This document shows, in pieces, positions 48,101 through 59,611 of a DNA stretch of 64,000 nucleotides (the stretch's first letter is position 1; each line of letters opens with the position of its first letter). This DNA comes from Clytia hemisphaerica. Lineage: Eukaryota; Cnidaria; Hydrozoa; Leptothecata; Clytiidae. A model generated the notes under the pieces. That model had not been told where the DNA came from. It made no database searches and saw nothing but the letters and a program-made list of their open reading frames with translations. The stretch is from positions 62,001 to 126,000 of the forward strand of contig CACVBU010001120.1 of assembly GCA_902728285.1 (NCBI GenBank), given 5' to 3'. The position numbers and the translations under genes are program-made.

Positions 48101-51100
48101 TTTTTTCGGGACATTTCCGGTTCTACCGGCCGGAAAAAATTTTTTTTCGAAAATCGGGCTCCGTCACATTCGAGGGTTTATAGTAATGCACCTTTGTGCA
48201 AAAAATCAGAAAAATTGAATGAGCCAATCTCGAGAAAAGTTGGTAACTAACGAACGAACTAACGAACACGGGTTAATTTATAGGACCTTCACCCCACCGG
48301 GGTAGGTCCAATAAGTAAGTACACAAAATAGTCTTTTTACAGTGAAATATCCATAGGTATATATCGTTCTCACCGAAGGTAAGTCAGTAGCTTACGGTAA
48401 ACATATCGGGGAAAAAGTTTATTTCGTAAGAATTTTTGATTTTTTTAAATCATACTAACCATCGAGAATAAGGGGAAACATACATACATATTTAGACAAT
48501 TTATTTAATGCTCTTCTCTGAACATTTAAAAATCAATTGAGAAAAGTCCTAAGAATTGCAAAGATTTTCAAAAATCAGGAGGCTCACTTCCATTTATGTA
48601 ATTCTTATAAAAAAACAGGTAGTAGTTAAAATGGATGAAAGGCTGAGCTGAAATAATAATAAGCAAATTTTAGAAGACATCTCTCATGACAATAAGCTGA
48701 TCGTGGTTGACTTTAAGTGGGAATTCCGTTGTGATAAAAAAAAGAAAAAGAGTGAAACTACTCAATTCATTTTCTCAAAGTCTCCAAATAATGAAAAAAA
48801 AAACTTCAATTACCTTGGTCGAATCCACTTTACCGAGCGCTTTTTCTAACGTAATTTTGATCTAGAAAGAAAACGGACAGAGTCGTAATACCCCCAAATC
48901 TCTATTTCATTTATTTAGGAGCCTGGTAGCATGCCACTGGTTTGAGCCTTATCCCAGGTGCATAATTTTAATCCGACAGACTAAAGCTCTGAAGGTCGGT
49001 AAAATTTCCAACATCTTGACGGTTTAGAATACGGAATTTCGCAAGACCGCGTCAAGGATTTTTTCAGCAAGATGACTGGAACCTAGCCCTCTTTTTCGGG
49101 GATTGGCGGGTCCAACCGAAATATTTTCAGTTCTACCCTCAAGCAGATTTGACAAAGGCCGAATATCATTTCTCTCCGAATGGAAATTGGCCCGCTCGTT
49201 TGGAGGTTTTGCGTGGTTGGCCGCCAATCCACCATAGGAAGATCAGATAGGTTTGAGTCCAACATCTCTTTTAGTAGCTCGCGCGTTGCAAATTAAGAAT
49301 ACTGACATATCGAATGGCATTGAAATCATGAATCAACTTGGGTAAGAAAATACATAAGGTGACGAGATAAATCATGAAGAAACCACACCAAAATATAGAA
49401 TACAGTAAATAGTATACCTGTTTTGTTAAGATATGTCTGTTGTTGATACCGTCTGGGCTTCCTGAAATGTAATTGCATTTATATACTGATTGGAGCTCAT
49501 TAGAAAGATATAAGGCAGCTTAATTGGATGAGTAGTGTAGACACCTTCAAAGGATCGTGTTTCTTTTGTCAAAAAGATTTGAAATTTTAAGAAAAGAATT
49601 CCTCGAACTTTCAAGAATTTGTTCCCTGCTAAAGTCCTTTATCAGTTCGCAAGTCTTGAAAAGCATCAAATTGCATGCAAAATTGATAATAAAAACCTCA
49701 CCAGTCCATGGTACATGGTGATCGGCAGGGAGGTTATATTTCTCCATAGCTGTTTGTCGGTACCTCCAACATGCAATGTATGATTTCTAAAAGAGTTCAA
49801 AAACATAATGAAAGTTTGAGTATGAAATTCTCTCCTATGCTAAAACTATAACATTATCTTTGAGAATGGACGCAAAATGCTTTCAAACTGTTCAATTTGT
49901 GACTGCTGATTTTTACGCAAGGTAAAGACCGATTTGCAATGCCTTGAAAAGTGATGTTATTTCTTTGGCGACTTTGGCTCCACCACCGCGACAGCGGTGG
50001 GTTTTGGGCTTAAAACATATAAATTTCTTACCATGCAGAAGAATTAATAAGGCGGGGGTTATTTCTACTGTGTGGGAAATGAAACGGGGATAGAAAAAAG
50101 GTTATTTTTACCGTGAGAATTTCTCCTACGGAGATGATATTTTCGATTTGTTGTTGGATGACGTTGGTATCATCCAAAAGAGAGCTTTCCAAATCAATCA
50201 AGGCTGAGAAGAATTGTCCGATGTTTGTTACCTAAAAAAGTTAATGTTTGGAAAATAAGCTAGATAAAAAACAAGCAGATTTAGAGAGTAGAAAAGATTG
50301 ATAAAGAAAGTCCCCTCATAACAGCATCTGATCCGATCCAACAAATGTAATAATGTCTTTCACACTAAGTGTCTTTTACCAAAGTTAATTTCTCAGTAAA
50401 ATAGGTTTAAATCAAGTAAGAGGTACCACGTAAATCAATTTTTTTCACCTTAGAAAAAAATGAATCTTTCTTTGTGATGACGTCACCAGATACTTTGCTT
50501 GATTTTATCACTTCATCAATCAAACCTGAAAAACTAACGAAAAAGCAGAAAATTTCATTTAAAACTCAAATCTACTCAGGCCTGTATGTAGCCATTTACT
50601 AGTATTCAGCTTTGAAATTTGTAGACTTAACCTCAAAGCCATAAACCGGTTTGAGTCCGTTTAGTCCTTATGAATAACAGAGAAAGTCTTCTAAAAGTCC
50701 TAGATTACTGGGGGTCTTCCACGTAAAAAATCAACTCTATCCATCTATCATACCTGACTATATTATTTAGGGGAGACAGTCTGTATCAACTTACTCGTTG
50801 TAAAGGTCCAGTAGAGCAATTGTGCATTGTAGTTTCTCGCCTTGGTCGATCAAAGAGTACTTCACGCTTGAAGAATGTTGCAATATCTAAAAGGAGTTTC
50901 AAATGGTCATCTATTTCATTACCAGTATCCTTAAGAGCTGACCGCGCCACTAAGGGTTGATAGAATGTACTGCAGATCTTAGGATTGTAGTCTATTCTGT
51001 CATCTAAGTATATGGAAAAGGAATGGGATGGATATTTGAGAATATCTCTATCAACAGTGTTCAAAAATATTGACTTACCTCGTCCCAGACTCCTGACACT

Positions 51101-51913
51101 TTCAAGAATTTGAAATAAACACCATGCACGTGTTCTTTGTCTTTTAATTGGTTGTACAATAACAGTGGTAAATTATCTGGAAAGGAAATAATCAGTTGAA
51201 TAGTCATTTTTAGGAATGCTTGGACAATGTACAGTTTCCCGAGGGCTGCACTGGATCACAATGTATATAAGGGAAGAGCCATTAAGGTCCCCCTACCTCG
51301 GATGTTTCTCAAAGGGGTATAAAACCATAAAAAAGCAATAAAAAGCCTATATAAGGGTTCCAATTAGACTCAAATTCGAAATTCGGAAAAAAGTTTCCCA
51401 AAGGGTCGTGTAAAAATGTCAAGAACTGGATAAAATTTTCAAAATTCATTCTCTATAAGGGTTGATTTTCGAGCTTCAGCTCGGACATTTGCGTTATCTC
51501 GCAAAGTAAACTTCTGGGTACAGGTTGCATGGATTAAGAAAAGGTGTTATTCTAAAGCCCCTTGAAAATAAAAACAACAAACGATTTCATCGTCACAAGA
51601 TATTCAAAAGCCTTTTTTTAGTTATATCAGTTTTTGCTTCGCCTAATGCAAAGTACCAGAGTGTATCTCACTCAAACGGCAAAATTTCCACAGATATCGG
51701 ATCTGTTTACAGACATGACGCAAAGTTTTCATATAACCTCTGTATCCATTAAAAACGAACGAACAGGAAATGATTACCAGTAGTTTTGGCTCCAGTGCTG
51801 CTCCATCTAGGCTCAGTGGCTGGCAGACTGTTGAGGATGGTCTCACTGACTGTCAGCACAGCATCACACACCTCCGAAACAGAGAAAGCTGACCACCGTT
51901 CACTTGAGTAAAT
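42140..51913 (-). CDS. NUP133: Nucleoporin NUP133, C-terminal half (19 exons found)
   Basis: NUP133 is a scaffold subunit of the nuclear pore Y-complex; its C-terminal half is an alpha-helical stack that binds NUP107. Exons in gene order: 51778-51913, 51079-51176, 50795-50886, 50449-50533, 50112-50231, 49702-49786, 49418-49461, 48814-48861, 46795-46877, 46487-46563, 45969-46102, 45595-45634, 45134-45255, 44808-44867, 44483-44552, 44321-44370, 43968-44024, 42589-42674, 42140-42270 (stop at 42,140). Phases agree at every junction except 43968/42589, where one exon of about 45-50 codons is missing. Segments matching vertebrate NUP133 in order include NLPLLLYNQLKDKE, PWTGSPDGIN, LAQKYEDF, LISLCEQTNDVNKLEQY and LSNLAALAS. 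The first exon found starts at an acceptor, so the gene continues upstream, but no N-terminal beta-propeller exon was recognised before 54.5 kb. Confidence 0.85.
43780..43930 (-). repeat. Dispersed repeat (partner of 8,560-8,690)
   Basis: The minus strand reads AGAGGATGCCCGGTTCAGTA, then TTGAGCTGTCTAGGAGTC and TTTTTTGGACCAAGTGTG, the same blocks in the same order as at 8.56 kb. It lies in a NUP133 intron. Confidence 0.5.
47091..48240. repeat. Tandem repeat of about 480-510-bp units, 2.3 copies
   Basis: TCTCGAGAAAATCTCAAAAA starts units at 47,091, 47,568 and 48,076 (the last partial). Each unit holds two related hairpin-forming blocks (ACATTTCCGGTTCTAGCGGC and ACATTTCCGGTTCTACAGAC). The opposed open frames 47,269-48,183 are readings of this repeat. 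It lies within a NUP133 intron. Confidence 0.85.
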
Positions 51914-52589
51914 CTGAAAGTAAAGAAGATCAGAAAATTGATTAATCTCTTCTCCTGACTAAAAATGGCTGAAACAACGGAAGGGATATAGTTTCATTTC
52001 TCTTTGAAGGTTTCGAGATTCTAAGGCTAGTAGGGGTTACTAAAACATTTGAAAACATTTAAAACATTTGAGTTTTGATCAGCCCGGGTGTCACAGATGA
52101 AAAAGTACTCCCGGGTATAAGTACTTCCCAGTTCATATTTCCTAGGACAAAGGCAACCCTCCTGGAAATAAATTTTCTTAGGAAATTGATACATTTCTCA
52201 AACTCTACCGCTTTCTTTTCAAAGGGAAACCTTTTTTATTGGAAAGAGGGAGAAAGAAAATTAAATTCTGATAGTTCATTCATTAAGTTACACCCCTGTA
52301 TCAGCGACTCCGGTCAGATCCACCCCGGTGAAATTTTAAGGCCAGGTGAGTTATGGTTGGTATTGGAGATAATGCGCAAAAAAGACGAGCGATGCTCTTT
52401 TGTAAATCTTGTTGCACTTTTTTATAATCCTAATTAAGTGAATTTCTTTTCTTTAGTGAACTTACTATTATCGGGAAAACGAAAGTCGGACTGAGAAAGT
52501 CGGGTAAATATTTGGTCGCAAAATTGATTGGGGAAGAACATATTTTGCTTTGCACTTGTTCAAGTATGGTACAAAATTAGACAGTTTCT

Positions 52590-53295
52590 AAATTTCGGTA
52601 CTTTTAGATCTTTACTCGAACAAGCAAAATCAAATAGAGGGGATAACAAATGTCATTACTTATGAAAGTATAAAGTTCAGTCGATATTTTATATGTCTTT
52701 ATATTTTCATCACTCTTGAAAACACAAGAATCTTTGTCTTCAGTTCCCCATATTCGATAATAGCATTGGTATTCTTGCAAAATGGCGAAATCATATGAAC
52801 ATATAAAGTTGTTGAGTTTCCCATCTAAGAGATGGATAAAAACATTTCCATTTGATGTGTAATCTAACGGCGGTAGGTAGTCCAGTCAAAACCTGCAGAT
52901 CCTTTCCACTGGATACCCACTCACTTGATCGAAACGAGATAAAAAACCTCTCAAATAATGTGAATTAATTTTCAAAGGTTCTGTTTCTTTGCGCAGAGAG
53001 TTTTCTTTTCTCAAAATTGTGGGCATCATAGGCAGATAATCAATACCCGCTTGTTTTGGTTCCATCCAGACAGACATTCTTTAGGGATGAGTTCTTTATA
53101 GGTAAGAATAGATTGGTACACAAGCTCATATCGATCAAAATCTATCAACTCCTTGAGTTTCTCGGCATAGTATAAGTCCGCTATCGAATCCGTTTGAATG
53201 ATACGTTGACAAGGAAGCCGGTCTATCGGGTGATTACCTGATCGGTAGCGGAAAACGACAACGTCCCAGCCTTTCTGCTGATCTAGCTCCTTCAA
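52590..53295 (-). pseudogene. Unrecognised coding relic with frameshift and stop
   Basis: A protein-like frame begins near 53,290 (KELDQQKGWDVVVFRYRSG), runs to about 53,060 (TYKELIPKECLSGWNQNK), and continues in another frame (AGIDYLPMMPTILRKENS to FLSRFDQVSGYPVERICRF). After a TGA at about 52,893 it goes on in that same frame with LDYLPPLDYTSNGNVFIHLL to about 52,620. Composition looks like a globular protein. I do not recognise the family and it does not resemble NUP133. The frame change and in-frame stop suggest a pseudogene; base-call errors are the alternative. Confidence 0.4.
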
Positions 53296-53329
53296 GGAAA
53301 GTCTGTCTCATTGCTACGGTACCATATTG

Positions 53330-53620
53330 AAGAGCCGCTTTTTAATGAAGTTGTCCAGCCAGTGGGAATCAAAATAACTGACTGAAACTCGATGGGGATC
53401 GATATTCCCACATTTTCTATGACCGGGGATTTAAATTCTTTTGTTTTCAAGTCAGAAAATTCAGTGGGGACGGGAAAAATATTTTGCAGTGAGGATTGGT
53501 TTATTTGATTATTTTTAGTGGGGACAAAAATTGGAGGATAATATTCCACTGGGGACGATATTTCGGCCAATTTTTTCCGGTGGGAAGAAGTCCCAGTGGG
53601 CCTGTGAGAAGAGGGTGTCA
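53330..53620. repeat. AGTGGGGA-spaced repeat
   Basis: CAGTGGGGACGGGAAAAA, TAGTGGGGACAAAAATTGG, CACTGGGGACGATA and similar units recur every 30-60 bp. The minus-strand open frame 53,292-53,651 is a translation of this repeat. Related sequence lies at 36,700-36,930. Confidence 0.55.
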
Positions 53621-54181
53621 AAATTAAAGTAAGGATAAAATGATTCTTCATGTCATTGTTGGTTTCAATTAATCAAAATGTTTTCTAGCTTACAAAACTT
53701 CAAATCAGCTAAGAGAAAAATGCACATACAAGCATCTTTATGGTTAATAACTTAACAAAAAATGTTTGATTTTTATCAGCATTATCCGCAATAGAAAATC
53801 CATGCCAACCTTTTGAGGAGATTAAAGAATGACATGTTCATCAGACATTAATTTCATAAGCCGGTTTTATACAATGATTCTCTCACTGTTATCTACAACA
53901 TTTTTTTTCTCTAAAAATTACGCTTCTTGTTACGATGTAGAGCCAGTACTGTGAAATACGGAAGAGAGAGGCTATCATGGTACAGGCTAACTTGATTAGC
54001 TCTGCACTCTTAACGAGCATCGTGACACTTATTTGGGGAAAGAAAACATAAAATCAATCATTTAGAAAGACGTTATCATTTTGAATTTTACTTACATAGT
54101 CGAATTTTGTCAGAAAAATTTATCCACAAGAATTAAAGGGCGCAGAAATCCGTTAACTTTCCGAGTTACTTAAGATGCTTA

Positions 54182-54366
54182 CGGCCGTTCCAGAGGAAGG
54201 GGCACGTTACATCACGCTTATTTTTTACTGGAAACCGTAAGTAAGGACCTAGGAGCGCCGCGACCCACGCACTAATCAAAAGCACCCACGGAGGCGGTTA
54301 AATCGGACATAGACTCTCTAATTATCTCTAATCACGGTTGAGTGACATTCTCTCGGAATGGCCCTT
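54182..54366. mobile_element. Possible MITE (GGCCGTTCCAGAG / CTCTCGGAATGGCC)
   Basis: Imperfect inverted ends about 185 bp apart, with no coding sequence. Further DNA from 53,700 to 54,576 holds only short frames with no recognised product, including a strong-looking minus-strand donor at about 54,099 whose exon I could not define. Confidence 0.4.
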
Positions 54367-54576
54367 TAAAATAGAGAAATTACGATGAGGAATTTTATTG
54401 GAATCAAGTCAAAATTGGAATCCGGGAAATTCTTTTAAAAAATGGAAGTAATGCGACGTTCTGTTAGTGGAGAGATTTATACCTATTAATAAAAGCTCAA
54501 AAGAATTTCTTTATATGGGAAAATATTTCATAAAATTTAACGTACAAAAAATAAGTACAAAAATCTTGATAAAAAT

Positions 54577-56715
54577 TTACATGAGTGAGCAGTTGCTATT
54601 GTCTGCATTGACCAAAAAAGTGATTTCTTTTTCACCAACATCTTTCAATAATGTACCTCTATTGAACCTGTTCTTCTTCATAGTCACGTGACCTTCCCCT
54701 TCCAATTCTCGCTGGACGCCCTCACAAAGGGTTGCGATAGTGTCATAATCATAATATCGAATGAGGTGGCTTTTACGTTGAACTTCTTCACCTTTTCGTT
54801 TGATTAGCAGTAAAACTTTCTTGTTAAAGTCGACAGGGAAGACATATTGGAACCCAGTCTCCCAGATCTGTACATGATCAGGTTCACCTAGATAGCTACC
54901 AGCGACCATCAAAGAAGCAGGGATCCCTGACCTCTGACTGACCATTTCTTTGAGGTCAACAACCGTGTCTGTTTCGCACACTTTAAGATCCATGTGCAAA
55001 CCGTCAAGAAAAACACAATTGATGAAAAGCTCTACTTCCTTGCTTGGTTTAACGACCAGATTGAAAGTGAGAGATTCTTCATGGTGGCTCAGCGAAGTGA
55101 GATGATTCGAGTCTGACAATTCGGCGTTTTGATAGAAAATCATTTGCAAGTGAGGAGGCATCCGTTTGACTTTATAAATCTGATCTTTCAAATCTTTGAT
55201 CGTTCGCGCCGTGATCAAAGAAAGATCGATGGAGAACTGACCAGTCAGAAAATTAATATTGGCATTTTTCAAGTACTTGATTGCGTGTTTTTTGCAAAAT
55301 TCTTTCATATCCTCTCTGATATTAGGTTTAACAGCTAGTGTGACGACGAAATTCTCCTCAATTGAACCGTCACTGAACATCAAAGCCAACCTATCCTCCG
55401 CCAAAAATGCATCTTTCAGTTTTTTCTGCTTGTGAAAAAGACTGATACAATCTGCCGCTAAATTTGGGCAGCGATCGGAAATTACTTTAATAAGTGGTTG
55501 CCTTTCGTTGAATTTGGATAAAGAGATATCGAAAAGGACGGCGTCGGTGTGCGGATGTTTCACAATGACGGGGCGCATTCGACGGATACGATATTGCTCC
55601 GGTGTCCATAGCAACCCCGTTGCCCCATCGTCCACTTGCACGGATAGATTAACTTTGAACGGAGCTGAAAGATTGTGTTCCCTCAACAGTTTTGCCAGCT
55701 CATTGTGAAAGACTCTCCTGTTGTCGATAGTGAGATATTGTTTTGATTGTGGTATTTCTAAAGAATCTTCGATGAACTCGTTTACAGTCTTCCCCACTTC
55801 TTCATGATAAAAGTATTCCGCTTCACGTTCATTGTCGAAACTGGTCAAATGGACTGTTGGCATTGTTCTTATATTGTTCTGAAGGTAAAAAGAGTTCAAG
55901 TTCTCATCTTGCGTTGGAAAGACGCGCAATTGGACAATCTTAGGCTCGGGTGAATGGTAACGCATTTTACCAGGGAAGTTTTCACTTGAAATGACCTTCC
56001 CATTGCATACCAACTCTTGTTCTTGGCAGGGAATTTGATGGATACTTTCAATCCACGATTTCATGGTAGATAAACTGATGTGACCAACGTCTAATAGAGG
56101 ATACTCAACAGCGTTAGTATCTACGTCAATCTGTGGAATAAGTAATTGAACATGTGGTAGAGTGTAAAAACGCCTTCCTTCGCGGTCTAATTCATAATAC
56201 TTCTCTATAAGACCTAAGGTCAAGTATTCACAATCGAGAAGCAAATCAGCTATTAATTGGTCTTCGTTCAACACGATGCGATCATCCAGCAAAAATACAA
56301 CATTATCTAGTCTTGGAGTTCGAATCAGTTTCTGATACTCCTGCCTCAGATCTGATATAGTTTTTTCGCTGTCCCCTCCTGCTACGAATTCACGATCTTC
56401 AAGCTCAAGCCATGGAATATCAACTCGACCAGAAGGTCCCTCATTCATTGAAACTCGTTTTCGTTCATTCCGAATCAATGAAATGTCCAAAGAAAGAGCT
56501 TTCAAATCAATATCTTCTGTGAAGCGATTTTTATAAAGTTCCCCATAAGAGTTTTCGTCAACAACGTTATCTCCATGTTTAAAAGTTCGGTCTTCTAGTT
56601 GAATTTTGAATCGCTTTTGGATGTTGTCTTTCAGTTTTTGAAGAGAGTCAACATAATACCAATAAAAGAATGATGTAACATTATCACCAAAATCCACCAC
56701 GATGTGATTTCTCAT
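54577..56715 (-). CDS. Intronless multi-ubiquitin-like-fold protein, 712 aa
   Basis: The frame could open earlier at a TTG (56,742), but the first ATG is at 56,713-56,715, giving 712 residues. The chain divides into about eight ubiquitin-like segments of 75-100 residues, each starting with a beta-hairpin pattern followed by a helix-like T.(V/I)..LK..(I/V) stretch. Rough ranges: 1-75, 76-165, 170-260, 265-355, 355-460, 460-555, 555-640 and 640-712. The clearest is around TARTIKDLKDQIYKVKRMPPHLQMIFYQN. Segments are far apart in sequence, unlike tandem polyubiquitin, and the C-terminus (NCSLM) lacks Gly-Gly, so it should not be processed into ubiquitin. A likely role is a non-conjugating scaffold or decoy, but that is inference. 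The gene ends 170 bp outside the left end of the big transposon and is not part of it. Confidence 0.65.
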   Translation of the reverse strand: MRNHIVVDFGDNVTSFFYWYYVDSLQKLKDNIQKRFKIQLEDRTFKHGDNVVDENSYGELYKNRFTEDIDLKALSLDISLIRNERKRVSMNEGPSGRVDIPWLELEDREFVAGGDSEKTISDLRQEYQKLIRTPRLDNVVFLLDDRIVLNEDQLIADLLLDCEYLTLGLIEKYYELDREGRRFYTLPHVQLLIPQIDVDTNAVEYPLLDVGHISLSTMKSWIESIHQIPCQEQELVCNGKVISSENFPGKMRYHSPEPKIVQLRVFPTQDENLNSFYLQNNIRTMPTVHLTSFDNEREAEYFYHEEVGKTVNEFIEDSLEIPQSKQYLTIDNRRVFHNELAKLLREHNLSAPFKVNLSVQVDDGATGLLWTPEQYRIRRMRPVIVKHPHTDAVLFDISLSKFNERQPLIKVISDRCPNLAADCISLFHKQKKLKDAFLAEDRLALMFSDGSIEENFVVTLAVKPNIREDMKEFCKKHAIKYLKNANINFLTGQFSIDLSLITARTIKDLKDQIYKVKRMPPHLQMIFYQNAELSDSNHLTSLSHHEESLTFNLVVKPSKEVELFINCVFLDGLHMDLKVCETDTVVDLKEMVSQRSGIPASLMVAGSYLGEPDHVQIWETGFQYVFPVDFNKKVLLLIKRKGEEVQRKSHLIRYYDYDTIATLCEGVQRELEGEGHVTMKKNRFNRGTLLKDVGEKEITFLVNADNSNCSLM

Positions 56716-57225
56716 GTTTGTGTTATTTTTAACTAAAACCAAAAATGTTCAGTCAGATATTATTTCAAAGTTCAACGAAATTATCTTTAACCTTCAACTT
56801 CCTCTTGTAAACTCAAGAGTTGAAAACAGGAGTTCCTTATAGTTCATCAAGTAGAAAGATTTTTGCTTCCCCTTTAAACCTGTATGGTGGCCGAGCGCTG
56901 CCAAGTGATTTTTTTTCAATTTTCTCACTAAAAAATTAAAACGAATAAAATGAATTCAACTTGTAATCTATTTTCGTTCATTTTCATTTTTGTGGCGATT
57001 ACTTTCAATTTAGAATCAAAAATATATTCGATTCAATTCAATTTCAGTTTTGTTTGAAAATGATTTTCAATTCGAATAGGACTTTTGGCTATTGCTCAAA
57101 ACTGAGTATACTTCAAAACAACCTATGTGGAATTTCCCAATGGACAAGGGAAAGTCCCGTTCAACCTATAAAATAAATATTCGACAGGACGCGAGCTGTT
57201 ACTTTCTATTCTTTCTTATGATAAA

Positions 57226-59179
57226 ATGGAGGGAAGTTGGCCCGATAATTTCAATCTTAAAACAGATCTTGTAAAGTATGTGAAGCAAAATTTGAAAAGA
57301 GACGAAGTCTTGGACTATGTTCAACGAGATTATCCTATGTACAGATGGAGCTTGAGAACCTTGGACAGAAGACTGAGGTTTTTTGACATATACTACCACG
57401 ACTTTTCCCAAAATGTAGAAGAGGTAGAAAATATAATACGTGAGGAACTGACGGGACCAGGGAGATTGCTAGGGTATCGTGCTATGCATCTAAAATTACG
57501 ACAAAAATATGATGTCAAAATTCCACGTGATCACGTGTACGAAATTATGCACAAAATCAATCCAGAGCTTTTGGAGGAGCGACGACCCTGTTTCAAGAAA
57601 AAGAGAAAGAAAACTCACTTCGTCACTAAAGGGCCTGATTGGGTCTTTTCACTTGACGGGCACGACAAATTAATGGGTTATCAAAACTCAACATTCCCTT
57701 TGGCAATATATGGCTGCATGGACACCGCAAGCAGAAAAATGATGTTTTTAAAAGTTTGGGTGACAAATTCAAAACCCGAGGTTGTTGGTAGATGGTATAC
57801 CGAATTTCTACTTGATAACCAAATTGTGCCCGATTATTTGAGAATGGATAAAGGTTCAGAGACAACCATTATGGCACAAATTCACTGTCATTTAAGAGCA
57901 GGTCATGGAGATTTAGAAGACGTAGTAGAATCAGTTATATTTGGTCCATCTACATCTAATCAGGTAATAATGAAACTTGTAATTCAAATGCGTTTTTCTT
58001 TTCAGGAGCAATAAAACTTTATGTTTCTATATTCTATGCTGGATAAATATACTATGTACTGTGTTTAAAATGATAAAATCTCTATCATAAAAATTTTGAA
58101 GCAATAAAATCTTTTCTAAAATTTAAACTTTAAAAAACGTAAACAAACGTAAAAAACGTAAAAAGACCTTTTTCTTGTCCTACCAATATGATCATAATAG
58201 GCCAACGACAAACACAAGAAAATAGTAGAAGAGTAGAACTCTAACTACGAAGAGTATATAGGAATAGCAACCTCTAGTTCTACGATTTAATTTTTTCTAC
58301 AGATAGAACGCTGGTGGAGGGAACTTCACGATCGACTGGAAAAGTTCTTCAAAGTTGGTCTTTGCTGGTTAAAAGAGGAAAACCACTACGACCCGCACTG
58401 TGACGAGGACAGGTTAGTTAGTTAGCCAAATCTAAAACTTCAATTCAAAATAATACTTAAGCCATGCCATAATGTCAATGATACAAAAATATTGAAAGAC
58501 ATATTATTAGGCCTATGGTTGGTTTCAGACCCACCCTCTCGATAAGCTATGTAAATAGAAAAACTAAAAATATAAACGTTTTTAATAAAAGCAAAAGTGT
58601 AAAATATATCCTATCTTTAGTGGAATAAAAATTAAACCGCTGAATTTTTATTTAGAGATATGTTGGCTTTTATAATGATTCCAATAATTCAAAGACATTT
58701 GGACGAATTCAAAGACTTGATATGGAACAGCCACAGAATCAGACACCAAAAGAATACTTATATGGCAGATGGTGTTCCAAACCACATGTATGACTTCCCG
58801 AGAAGATACTCGATGGAACAATGTGGTGAGTACTTTCAAAAATTGGCTCAGAGAATTTTTTCAGATTCGATTCTTATGAAATAAAAATATCACAACAAAA
58901 TAAACTTTTATCAATAAAAAATAACATCTAGAAAATCAGTAGAATAATTTGACTGATTAATTTTCCACCAAAAATAAGAACGTATCTATATTTATTGTAG
59001 GAAAACCACTCGACGTAGACAAGCTTGACCAAGCAGTTCAAATTACAGACGTTATGAATTATGGAAATGATTTTCTCAGCCCAGACCAACGAAATAATTA
59101 CGAACAAATTGTAAATAACGTTGTTACAGAAAAAAATTATGTTCAGTGCTATCTCGAGCTTAAATATAGTCAAATATAA
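57226..59179 (+). CDS. Integrase-type DDE transposase (four exons, 398 aa)
   Basis: Exons 57226-57963, 58303-58412, 58656-58825 and 59001-59179 join in phase to 398 residues and a stop; all borders are GT/AG. The likely role is cutting and joining the ends of the surrounding transposon. The N-terminal third has helix-turn-helix character (residues 26-50, then LGYRAMHLKLRQKYDVKIPR at 82-101, much like the GYR motif of bacterial IS3 transposases). A basic stretch KKKRKK (124-129) may be a nuclear localisation signal. The catalytic core shows D144 (FSLDGHD), D208 (LRMDKGSE) and E248 (NQIERWWREL), a DDE triad with 39 residues between the last two, as in retroviral-type integrase cores. No reverse transcriptase or Gag is nearby, so it is not a retroelement. 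The first ATG in frame is used. Nothing looks broken. Confidence 0.85.
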
Positions 59180-59611
59180 CGACGAAAAATATATCTTTAA
59201 GTCTCTCATTTATTTTATAGCAATATATTTTGCAGGTCTATTGACCTCTATCATTTACTTCTACCATCTTCAAGATAATAATTTCAATGGACATAAAAGC
59301 TCCCTGGGAATTCTCTAGCCAAAGTATCTTAAATTTTAGGGTTTTAAAGTTTAAAAAATTAGCCACTTTCAGGGATCATCCAGATAAAACGTGCATAATT
59401 AAGACTAATTAATTAACATAATTAAGAAAGCCCCCGGCTAGTACTTACTAGTACCTAATTTTTCTATATTCCACTTTTAGAAGCAAGTAATATATACCTT
59501 ATAAAAAACTAACAAGGTAACTATGAACAGAGCTCAACTAAAATGTTATCAAATACAACAAGAGAAATCTTTTAAATAAAGCAGTTGAACATACCAAAAA
59601 CAAATAACCAA

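Noticed and set aside
47269-48183. Opposed 60-118-codon frames
   Set aside because: All fall in the 480-bp tandem repeat and mirror each other across hairpin blocks.
52075-52437. A 120-codon plus-strand frame
   Set aside because: No motif and no splice context. It resembles dispersed CCCGGG-containing intergenic repeat and begins at an unsupported start.
53292-53651. A 119-codon minus-strand frame
   Set aside because: Built from the AGTGGGGA-spaced repeat, with regularly recurring S-P-V/P-T-E patterns from DNA repetition.
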